Shown piece after piece: positions 1 to 5,719 of a stretch of DNA of 8,108 nucleotides. The notes under the pieces are model-generated. The model was not told the origin of the DNA and did not search any database. It saw only the letters and a program-made list of their open reading frames with translations. The stretch spans positions 1-8,108 of the forward strand of contig JAEZGP010000671.1 of the NCBI GenBank assembly GCA_023437285.1. The letters run 5' to 3'. The position numbers were made by a program, and so were the translations under genes. The stretch comes from Actinomycetes bacterium. Lineage in GTDB: Bacteria > Actinomycetota > Actinomycetes > Mycobacteriales > Micromonosporaceae. Position 1 is the stretch's first letter. Every line of letters begins with the position of its first letter.

Positions 1-63
1 GACCTGCCCCCACCCGCCCGCCAGTCGTTTCGCCGCTGGTGGCGCACCCGGAGCCCGCGATGA
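1..63 (+). CDS. lutB: C-terminal end of LutB-like iron-sulfur protein (partial)
   Basis: Only the last 20 codons are present. They read ...RQSFRRWWRTRSPR and end at TGA 61-63. An aromatic/basic tail with an SFRxWW pattern is what I associate with the C-terminus of actinobacterial LutB (lactate utilisation protein B, a ferredoxin-type Fe-S protein with a LUD domain). The stop codon overlaps the ATG of the next gene (ATGA, 60-63), so the two are translationally coupled, and that neighbour is a clear LutC. The call rests on this short tail and on the usual lutA-lutB-lutC order. The Fe-S motifs lie outside the window and were not seen. Confidence 0.7.
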   Translation, partial: DLPPPARQSFRRWWRTRSPR

Positions 64-662
64 CGGCCCGCGACGACATCCTCGCCCGCCTCGGCGCGGT
101 GCGCGCCGTCCCGCCGGCACCCCGTGGGTACGCGGTGGCGCTGCCCGACGACGTGGACCTCGTGGCGCTGTTCGCGCGGCGGGCGGCGGAATACCGGGCG
201 GCCGTCGTCGTCACCGACCCCGCCGGGCTGCCCGCCGAGATCGCGCGGCTGGCCGCCGGGCTGCGGCTGGCCGTGCCGGCCGACCTCGACGATGCGTGGG
301 TGGCCGGGCTGGACGTGGTCCGCGACGACCCGCCGCTGAGCACGTCCGACCTGGACGGCGTTGACGGGGTGCTGACCGGCGCGGCGGTCGCGGTCGCGCT
401 CACCGGCACCGTGATCCTCGACGCCGGGGCGGCGCAGGGTCCGCGGGCGTTGACGCTGCTGCCCGACCGGCACCTGTGCGTGGTCCGCGCCGACCAGATC
501 GTCGGTACCGTCGCCGAGGCGCTGCGCCGGCTCGACCCGCGCCGGCCGCAAACCTGGATCAGCGGGCCGTCGGCCACCAGCGACATCGAACTCGACCGCG
601 TCGAGGGGGTGCACGGTCCCCGCAACCTGACGCTGCTGGTCGTCGGGCCTGACCGCGCCTGA
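60..662 (+). CDS. lutC: LutC-like lactate utilisation protein (LUD domain)
   Basis: A 200-residue protein of the LutC/YkgG family, the usual size. With LutA and LutB it forms the cytoplasmic LutABC complex that oxidises L-lactate to pyruvate; LutC itself has no cofactor motif. The LUD-domain signature is visible: a DGVLTGAAVAVALTGT segment in the middle, then SGPSATSDIE (about residues 168-177) and VHGPRNL (184-190) near the C-terminus. Many relatives read T-A-D in the SGPS motif; here it is T-S-D. I chose ATG 60 because GGAG at 50-53 sits six bases upstream and the ATG overlaps the preceding lutB stop. A GTG at 39 in the same frame would add seven residues but lacks a ribosome site. It is the last gene of its operon and meets the convergent LacI gene nine bases downstream. 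Confidence 0.9.
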   Translation: MTARDDILARLGAVRAVPPAPRGYAVALPDDVDLVALFARRAAEYRAAVVVTDPAGLPAEIARLAAGLRLAVPADLDDAWVAGLDVVRDDPPLSTSDLDGVDGVLTGAAVAVALTGTVILDAGAAQGPRALTLLPDRHLCVVRADQIVGTVAEALRRLDPRRPQTWISGPSATSDIELDRVEGVHGPRNLTLLVVGPDRA

Positions 663-675
663 CTTCGCGGGTCAG
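659..675. terminator. Short hairpin spanning the two convergent stop codons (weak candidate terminator)
   Basis: CTGAC (659-663) and GTCAG (671-675) form a perfect 5-bp inverted repeat with a 7-base loop. Each arm contains one of the facing stop codons: TGA 660-662 for lutC, and TCA 672-674 (TGA on the minus strand) for the LacI gene. There is no T-tract on either side, so intrinsic termination is doubtful. It is the only structure in the nine-base gap. It may simply reflect two stop codons facing each other. Confidence 0.25.
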
Positions 676-1682
676 CGGGGCGGCGGGGCGGTACTGGCGC
701 GCACGGTCAGCGTCGTCGCCAGCTCCAGGCCGACCTGCGGCGTACGCTCCCCTCGCCCGAGGGCGAGCGCCAACTCGGTCGCCGCGACGGCCATCTCGGT
801 CAACGGCTGGCGCACCGTCGTGAGTCCCGGCTCGACCAGCTCCGCGACCGGCAGGTCGTCGAAGCCCACGACGCTGAGATCCCCGGGGATCGACAACCCC
901 GCCGCCCGGGCGGCCTGGTAGACGCCGAGGGCCTGCAGGTCGTTGCACGTGAAGATCGCGGTGGGCCGGTCGGGGCGGGCCAGCAGGTCGGCGGCCGCCG
1001 CCGCGCCGGCCTCGCGGGTCAGCTCCGCGCGCACCACGAGAGCCGGGTCGACCGGCACGCCGGCGTCCTCCAGTGCGGAGCGGTAGCCGTCCCACCGGGC
1101 CCGCCCGCACAGTAACCCTTCCGGGCCGGCGATCATCGCGATCCGGCGGTGGCCGAGCTCGACGAGGTGCCGGGTCGCCGAACGGCCGCCGCTCCAGTTG
1201 GTGGCGCCGACGAACGGCACGTCGTCGGGCAGTTCGGTCGGCGGGTCGAACACCACGAACGGGATGCCCTTGGCGCGCAGCCGCCCGCGCTCCTCCGCTG
1301 ACATGTGCGCGGCGGTCACCACGCACGCCGGGCGGCGGGTGAGCGCGCCGTCGAGCCAGTACCGGATCGCGTTGCGGTGCGGGCCGAACTCGGTGAGGAC
1401 CACGCCGAGCCGGTGGGCCCGGGCGACCTGCTCCACACCACGGATGATCTCCACGCCCCACATGTGCTTGAGGTCGTCGAAGACCAGCTCCATCAGGTTG
1501 CTGCTCGGCGACGGCGGCCTGCGGTAGCCGTACTGGCTGACGAGGGCCTCGACGCGGGCCCGCGTGTCGGCGGCCACTCCAGAACGTCCATTGAGGACCT
1601 TGGAGACTGTCGGTACGGACACCCCGGCGGACTCGGCGATGTAGGCGATAGTCACCGGCCCACCCGGCTCCTGCTGCGCCAC
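672..1682 (-). CDS. LacI-family transcriptional repressor
   Basis: A 336-residue regulator of typical LacI/GalR size. The N-terminal helix-turn-helix reads VTIAYIAESAGVSVPTVSKV (residues 10-29), followed by LNGRSG and the hinge-helix pattern RVEALVSQYGYRR. The rest is a periplasmic-binding-protein-like effector domain with GHRRIAMIAGP, RWDGYRSAL, IFTCNDLQALG and LSVVGFDDLP blocks, most likely for a sugar or sugar-derived ligand that cannot be named. The start is GTG 1682, with GGAGG at 1688-1692 five bases upstream. The frame stays open far upstream, but that part carries no family similarity and lies over the cyclase gene. The gene has its own promoter with two internal operator-like sites, so autorepression is likely. 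Convergence on lutC makes a carbon-catabolism target (possibly a pathway yielding lactate) more plausible than the bisindole genes, though that is inference. Confidence 0.92.
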   Translation of the reverse strand: MAQQEPGGPVTIAYIAESAGVSVPTVSKVLNGRSGVAADTRARVEALVSQYGYRRPPSPSSNLMELVFDDLKHMWGVEIIRGVEQVARAHRLGVVLTEFGPHRNAIRYWLDGALTRRPACVVTAAHMSAEERGRLRAKGIPFVVFDPPTELPDDVPFVGATNWSGGRSATRHLVELGHRRIAMIAGPEGLLCGRARWDGYRSALEDAGVPVDPALVVRAELTREAGAAAAADLLARPDRPTAIFTCNDLQALGVYQAARAAGLSIPGDLSVVGFDDLPVAELVEPGLTTVRQPLTEMAVAATELALALGRGERTPQVGLELATTLTVRASTAPPPR

Positions 1683-1762
1683 AGGCGCCTCCCCCTCGTC
1701 CGGCGTCACCTCAGTGATGATCGCCCGCGACCGATGCGTAGTCGAGCCCAGGTGTACGCCCG

Positions 1763-1771
1763 GAAAGTTTC
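1763..1771. promoter_or_regulatory. LacI-type operator candidate O1
   Basis: GAAAGTTTC is a perfect 9-bp palindrome around a central base and resembles GAAA-N-TTTC operators known for actinobacterial LacI regulators of plant-sugar genes. It lies between the LacI promoter and its start codon, about 81 bases upstream of the GTG, inside the predicted 5' leader. Its centre is 22 bp, about two helical turns, from the centre of the second copy. That the adjacent LacI protein binds here is inferred. Confidence 0.55.
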
Positions 1772-1784
1772 TGGATACCGTCCC

Positions 1785-1793
1785 GATAGTTTC
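1785..1793. promoter_or_regulatory. LacI-type operator candidate O2 (imperfect copy)
   Basis: GATAGTTTC matches the first site at eight of nine positions. It starts ten bases downstream of the predicted -10 box, so it would cover roughly the transcription start. A repressor bound here would block the promoter directly, and the perfect copy 22 bp further downstream could allow cooperative binding. Confidence 0.5.
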
Positions 1794-1802
1794 TCTGCGC
1801 GG

Positions 1803-1831
1803 ACAGTAGTAATCACATCCTCGGACGTCAA
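1803..1831 (-). promoter_or_regulatory. Housekeeping-type promoter for the LacI gene
   Basis: Read on the minus strand, TTGACG (1831-1826) and TACTGT (1808-1803) are separated by exactly 17 bases. This is a good match to the -35/-10 consensus of the main actinobacterial sigma factor. The predicted start of transcription is near 1796, giving a leader of about 115 bases before the GTG at 1682. Both operator-like sites fall in the start region or leader. Confidence 0.6.
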
Positions 1832-1851
1832 TGCCCGCGCCTGGTGACGTC
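1824..1851. repeat. GACGTCA/TGACGTC inverted repeat at the cyclase 3' end
   Basis: GACGTCA (1824-1830) and TGACGTC (1845-1851) are perfect 7-bp inverted copies with a 14-base loop. The right arm overlaps the cyclase stop codon and belongs to an 8-bp palindrome, TGACGTCA (1845-1852). The left arm overlaps the -35 box of the LacI promoter. It could be a weak terminator for the cyclase transcript or a protein-binding site. There is no T-tract downstream. Confidence 0.35.
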
Positions 1852-2758
1852 AACGCGGCACCAGAGCGTACGCGCGCACCGGAAACGTGCCGAAGTCGCG
1901 GACCGGGACGGGCACCGCGTGCAGCCGGGCACCGTGCACCGGCAGCGCCGAGAGGTTCGTCAGGTGCTCCAGGACCGGCACGCCCGCGCCGAGCAGGATC
2001 GAGTGCGCCGGCCGCCGCCCGTCGTCGACCGAGTCGATGTTCACGCTGTCGATCCCGACCAGCGCGGCACCGGCGTCGACCAGGTGCCGGGCGCCGTCCC
2101 CGGTCAGGTACGGCGCTTGCACCCCGTACGCGTCGGTGCGCCAGTGCCGGTCCCACCCCGTGTGCAACAGCACCGCCCGGCCCGCCACGTCGTAGGGTGC
2201 CAAGGCTTGCGCGGTGATCGCCGGCTCGGCCGATCCGGTCAGCCGCACCACCACGACGGGCAGGTCGGCGAGCGACTCCAGCGGCAGGCCGGCCAGGTCG
2301 ACCCCGCCCTCATACCGGTGAAACGGACTGTCCACATAGGTGCCCGTATTGCCCACCATCGAGATCCGATCGATGGCGAACTCGGTGCCGTCGGCGTAGT
2401 GGCGCCGCGAGTCGGCCCGCGACAGGTGCGGCAGGAGCTGTGGTCCGGGGAGTCCGGGGTACGTCGTCATGCCGGCCTCCACCACGTGGCTGAGGTCAAC
2501 CAGGCGACGAGGCTCGCCCGCCGCGCCCCCGGCCGCCGGGCCCGCCCGGGAACCCTTGTGCGCCTGCGGGAACACCTCGATATTGGACAGCCGTACGTTG
2601 TCCACCATCAGCAGCCCGAGGTGACTCACGAACAGTCGGGTGATCTCCTCCTCGGACACGTCCGGCCCGGACACGTCCAGCCGGAATCCCTGGGCCTGGA
2701 GCCCTCCGCCGTTGAGGAACGTCACGTCCGCGTCGAACGAAACCCGGTACTCATTCAT
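1850..2758 (-). CDS. Cyclase/kynurenine-formamidase-fold protein with an extra N-terminal domain
   Basis: 302 residues. From about residue 85 it matches the putative cyclase (KynB-like) family: RRLVDLSHVVEAGMTTYPG, a central GNTGTYVDSPFHRY block, and SVNIDSVDD...AHSILL...VLEHLTNLSALP, ending VRAYALVP. Family members hydrolyse N-formylkynurenine or related amides and lactones using metals held by an HxGTHxDxPxH motif. Here the first two histidines are N137 and Y141, while D143, H147, H252 and E264 remain, so metal binding may differ or be lost. Residues 1-70 form a separate compact domain (MNEYRVSFDADVTFLNGGGL...) that I cannot assign, joined by a Gly/Ala/Pro linker. ATG 2758 is the chosen start. 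ATG 2767 is possible (GGGGG at 2772-2776), and GTG 2824 is in frame but has AGGGA directly abutting it. Divergent from the bisindole operon; substrate unknown. Confidence 0.83.
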   Translation of the reverse strand: MNEYRVSFDADVTFLNGGGLQAQGFRLDVSGPDVSEEEITRLFVSHLGLLMVDNVRLSNIEVFPQAHKGSRAGPAAGGAAGEPRRLVDLSHVVEAGMTTYPGLPGPQLLPHLSRADSRRHYADGTEFAIDRISMVGNTGTYVDSPFHRYEGGVDLAGLPLESLADLPVVVVRLTGSAEPAITAQALAPYDVAGRAVLLHTGWDRHWRTDAYGVQAPYLTGDGARHLVDAGAALVGIDSVNIDSVDDGRRPAHSILLGAGVPVLEHLTNLSALPVHGARLHAVPVPVRDFGTFPVRAYALVPR

Positions 2759-3038
2759 GGCGCCCATAGTGCCCCCGGTCGGGCCACGCGCGAAAAATTC
2801 GCTTCGCCGCAGCAAGGGCCACACTCCCTAAATCGTCCTAGGAAGTTGCTTCCGGACGGCCGCGCGACGGGGCCAGACCGTCCCTGATGGATCGCTCGCC
2901 ATCCCCACTGCCGCAGGTCCGTAAACATGTTTGTCATAAAATATGATGAAAACCACCTTCCAACCAGGAGAAGTGGGTATACGCTGCCGTTGCCGAGCCC
3001 CTCGCCAGGCGGCAACCGCTGCGACGAGAGTGTGTTCC
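2759..3038. promoter_or_regulatory. Divergent control region between cyclase and bisindole operon
   Basis: About 280 bases without a gene. The cyclase side holds small symmetric elements: GCGAA-AAA-TTCGC (2790-2802), the palindrome TCCTAGGA (2836-2843) and GGAAG-TTG-CTTCC (2841-2853). The operon side has a strongly AT-rich patch at about 2921-2955, described separately. AGGAG at 2966-2970 is followed after two bases by GTG 2973, in frame with the methyltransferase. No convincing -35/-10 pair was found for the + strand. For the minus strand, TTGGAA (2963-2958) with TTTTAT (2941-2936) at 16-base spacing is a weak possibility. No terminator is seen. Confidence 0.6.
2923..2953. promoter_or_regulatory. 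AT-rich promoter/operator patch with nested inverted repeats
   Basis: AAACATGTTT (2923-2932) is a perfect 10-bp palindrome. It is followed at once by TCATA-AAA-TATGA (2934-2946), a perfect 5-bp inverted repeat. The latter extends imperfectly to GTTT at 2929-2932 and AAAAC at 2949-2953. Two -10-like hexamers, TAAAAT (2937-2942) and TATGAT (2942-2947), lie inside the second repeat, though neither has a good -35 box at 17-18 bases. In so GC-rich a genome this is most likely the activator- or repressor-controlled promoter of the four-gene operon. No regulator for it is encoded in the window. Confidence 0.5.
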
Positions 3039-4061
3039 ATGGGCCAGCACGACAACGGGCTCGCGAGCCGCGACAGCCTGCACCTGCTCCGGATCTCAGA
3101 GGGGTTCACGCCCGCGCGGGCCGTCCAGCTCGCTGCCGAGCTGGGACTCGCGGACCTGCTCGCCGACGGGCCGCGCGACGCCGGCGAACTCGCCGCCGCC
3201 ACGTCATGCCATCCCGGCGCCGTCTACCGCCTGCTGCGCGCCCTCGCGGCCGAGGGGGTGTTCACCGAGACCGAACCCGGCCGCTTCGCCCTGACGGCGG
3301 TGGGCGAGCGGCTGCGCGCCGACCACCCCCAGTCCCTGCACGCCTGGGTGCGCTTCCAGGCGATGTCCAACGAGGTCTACGCCGCCGCGATGCACAGCGT
3401 GCGCACCGGCGAGCCCACCTTCCCGGTCGTCTACGGCTCACCGATCTTCCAGTACCTGGAGGACAACCCCGAGCAGGGCGCCCTGTTCAACACGGCAATG
3501 GCGCAGCACAGCCGGCTGCTGGCCACCGTCATGGCGGAGGCGTACGACTTCTCGACCACCCGCACCATCGTCGATGTCGGCGGCGGCGACGGCTCGTTCC
3601 TCAGCGGCCTGCTCGCCTCCTGGCCGGACACCAACGGCGTGGTCTACGACCTGCCGTACGTGGCCGACGCGGCGCGCAAGCAACTCGCCTCGGCCGGGCT
3701 CGGCGAACGCTGCTCCTTCGTGGGCGGCGACTTCCTGCGCGACGTGCCCGCCGGCGCCGACGCGTACGTGCTCAAGGGCGTCATCCACAACTGGCCCGAC
3801 GACCACGCGGCGACGATCCTGCGCAACTGCCGGCAGGCCATGGCCGGCGACGGTCGCGTGCTGCTCATCGAGTGGCTGGTGCCGCCGGCCGACGTGCCCC
3901 ATCCCAGCAAGCTGATCGACCTGTCGATGCTGCTGGTTTACGGCGGCCGCGAGCGCACCGAGCAGGAGTACCTCGCCCTGTTCGCCGACGCCGGGCTGCG
4001 GCTGTCCCGGGTCCTGGCGGCGACGCCGCTCACCGTGGTGGAGGCCGTCGCGGCCCACTGA
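3039..4061 (+). CDS. SAM-dependent O-methyltransferase (caffeate-OMT/DnrK type)
   Basis: 340 residues, typical of the acetylserotonin/caffeate O-methyltransferase family that includes DnrK- and TcmN-type enzymes. The N-terminal part is a winged-helix dimerisation domain (ARAVQLAAELGLADLL, then PGAVYRLLRALAAEGVF). The Rossmann-fold half has the SAM motif VDVGGGDGSFL (residues 178-188), GGDFLRDVP, and LKGVIHNWPDD, in which H250 aligns with the catalytic base of O-methyltransferases. It ends in the family pattern GGRERTEQEY...AGLRLSRV. ATG 3039 is preceded eight bases upstream by GAGAG (3026-3030). In-frame GTG codons at 2973 and 3030 are less likely starts. It is the first gene of the bisindole operon, so it probably methylates a hydroxyl or carboxyl of the bisindole product or intermediate, possibly one introduced by the monooxygenase 25 bases downstream. 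The exact acceptor is unknown. Confidence 0.9.
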   Translation: MGQHDNGLASRDSLHLLRISEGFTPARAVQLAAELGLADLLADGPRDAGELAAATSCHPGAVYRLLRALAAEGVFTETEPGRFALTAVGERLRADHPQSLHAWVRFQAMSNEVYAAAMHSVRTGEPTFPVVYGSPIFQYLEDNPEQGALFNTAMAQHSRLLATVMAEAYDFSTTRTIVDVGGGDGSFLSGLLASWPDTNGVVYDLPYVADAARKQLASAGLGERCSFVGGDFLRDVPAGADAYVLKGVIHNWPDDHAATILRNCRQAMAGDGRVLLIEWLVPPADVPHPSKLIDLSMLLVYGGRERTEQEYLALFADAGLRLSRVLAATPLTVVEAVAAH

Positions 4062-4086
4062 TTTCTGATCATGACGGGGAGTGCAC

Positions 4087-5703
4087 ATGGGGCAGGACGT
4101 CGACGTCCTCGTGGTGGGGGCGGGACCGGTCGGCCTGACGATGGCGATCGCCTTACGCCGCGCCGACCTACGGGTACGCGTCGTCGACCGGGCGGCGGGC
4201 ACCAACCGTGAGCCGCGCGCCGACGTGCTGTTCCCCCGGGCCGGCGAGGCGCTCGCCGCGCTGGGCGTCGGCGAGCTGATCCGCACCCACGCGTACGAGA
4301 TGCGCTCGGCCCGGTTCTTCTCCGACGGCCGGCCGCTGGGCCGGTGCACGGTCGGCCGGCTGTCGTCGCGGTACCCCACCGCCATGACCATCGAGCAGAA
4401 CGAGATCGAGCGCCTGCTCGGCGACGAACTGGCCACGCTGGGCACCCGCGTCGAGTGGCGCACCACGGTGCTGGACGTGCGACCCGACACCGACCACGTC
4501 GGCGTGTCGATCCGCGCCGCCGACGGCGGCACCGAGGTCGTCACCGCGTCGTGGGTGGTCGGCTGCGACGGCCCGCGCAGCACCGTACGCGAGCGCCTGG
4601 GCATCGCCTACGAGGGGCGACCCCGCCGCAACATGCAGGTGGTGCAGGGCAACGTCGTGCCGACCTGGCCGCTGACCGACGAACCCGGGCACGGGTACTT
4701 CTTCCTCGCGCCGTACCGGTCGATCATCGCCTTTCCGACGCCCAGCGGCGGCTACCGGGTCTTCTGCGTGCGCGACGATCCCGAACCGGCCAGCGGCTCG
4801 GCGCCGACGCTGGAAGAGCTGCGCGACCTCGTCGCCGGCGCGTCCGGCATCGCCGAGCTCAAGCTCACGCTGACCGAGCCGGTCTGGCTGAGCCGGGCCC
4901 GGTTCGCCGACAAGATCGCCGCGTCGCTGCGCCACGGCCGGGTGCTGCTCGCCGGGGACGCGGCCCACTCGTGGGCGCCGATCGGCGGGCACGGCATGAA
5001 CGTCGGCATCCTCGGCGCGCACAACCTCGCCTGGAAGCTCATCGCCGTGCACCGGGGGGAGGCCCCCGCGACGCTGCTCGACTCGTACGACGCCGAGCAG
5101 CGGCGCCTGGCCCGGCACGTGATCCGCGACATGCGGATGAACATCCTGGAGATGCTCCTGCCCCGGTGGGCACACCGGTTGCGGGCCGGCGTACTGCGGC
5201 TGAGCATCCCGTCGGAGCGGTTCCAGCGCCGCTCGGAGTGGATGATGAGCGACTTCGGGCGCCATCACCGCCACAGCCCGCTGTCGTGGCAGCGGACCCG
5301 CCGGGGTCGCCTGCGGGCCGGGGACCGGTTGCCCGACGTGCGGGTCCTGGCCGGCGCGCCGGCCCTCACGGCCGCCCAGCCGACCGGCAGCGTCGAGACC
5401 CCGGTACGCGTGCACGAGCTGCTCGGCTACGACCACTGGTCGGTGCTCGTCAACGCCGCGTACGCCGACGCCGCCACGCTCGCGGACCTGCGCGACGCCT
5501 GCGCGCAGGCGGCCGCGCCGATGCGGGTCGTGCCCTACGCCCCGGCCGGCCCGAACGAAAAACGCCCGCTGGGCCGCCCGGACGACCTCACCGTCGTACG
5601 GCCCGACGGCCACGTCGGGCTCATCGCCCGGCTCGACCGGATCGACCTGCTGCGCGACTACATCGCCACATTCCTGCGCGGCCCCGCGCGGCCGCGATCC
5701 TGA
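4087..5703 (+). CDS. FAD-dependent aromatic monooxygenase (PheA/TfdB/RebC type)
   Basis: 538 residues, a class A flavoprotein hydroxylase with the C-terminal thioredoxin-like domain of the PheA/TfdB/RebC group (RebC is of similar length). FAD/NADPH motifs appear in order: VVGAGPVG (dinucleotide fold, about 9-16), GCDGPRSTVRERLG (DG motif, 159-172) and VLLAGDAAHSWAPIGGHGMN (GD motif, 286-305). The C-terminal domain ends with VVRPDGHVGLIAR (503-515). The Asp usual in the GIQDAxNLAWKL helix is G310 here (GILGAHNLAWKL); from memory RebC also lacks it. ATG 4087 has GGGGAG (4076-4081) five bases upstream. It lies between the methyltransferase and the tryptophan oxidase in one operon. Likely roles are oxidation of the bisindole scaffold, either a RebC/StaC-like step on a chromopyrrolate-derived intermediate or indole-ring hydroxylation/epoxidation as in cladoniamide-type pathways. 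Sequence does not decide. Confidence 0.9.
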   Translation: MGQDVDVLVVGAGPVGLTMAIALRRADLRVRVVDRAAGTNREPRADVLFPRAGEALAALGVGELIRTHAYEMRSARFFSDGRPLGRCTVGRLSSRYPTAMTIEQNEIERLLGDELATLGTRVEWRTTVLDVRPDTDHVGVSIRAADGGTEVVTASWVVGCDGPRSTVRERLGIAYEGRPRRNMQVVQGNVVPTWPLTDEPGHGYFFLAPYRSIIAFPTPSGGYRVFCVRDDPEPASGSAPTLEELRDLVAGASGIAELKLTLTEPVWLSRARFADKIAASLRHGRVLLAGDAAHSWAPIGGHGMNVGILGAHNLAWKLIAVHRGEAPATLLDSYDAEQRRLARHVIRDMRMNILEMLLPRWAHRLRAGVLRLSIPSERFQRRSEWMMSDFGRHHRHSPLSWQRTRRGRLRAGDRLPDVRVLAGAPALTAAQPTGSVETPVRVHELLGYDHWSVLVNAAYADAATLADLRDACAQAAAPMRVVPYAPAGPNEKRPLGRPDDLTVVRPDGHVGLIARLDRIDLLRDYIATFLRGPARPRS

Positions 5704-5719
5704 GCGATTCGAGGCAACC

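Noticed and set aside
1683..2156. Upstream extension of the LacI frame to 2156
   Set aside because: The added residues are Arg/Ala/Pro-rich, lie over the cyclase gene on the same strand, and pass through the LacI promoter. GTG 1682 has an ideal GGAGG.
2759..2824. Cyclase start at GTG 2824
   Set aside because: AGGGA directly abuts this GTG, leaving no spacer. The added residues (MWPLLRRSEFFARG...) look unlike the structured domain that begins at ATG 2758.
2836..2853. TCCTAGGA and GGAAG-TTG-CTTCC as a terminator
   Set aside because: The stems are only 4-5 bp with no T-tract, and they lie in a divergent promoter region where no terminator is expected.
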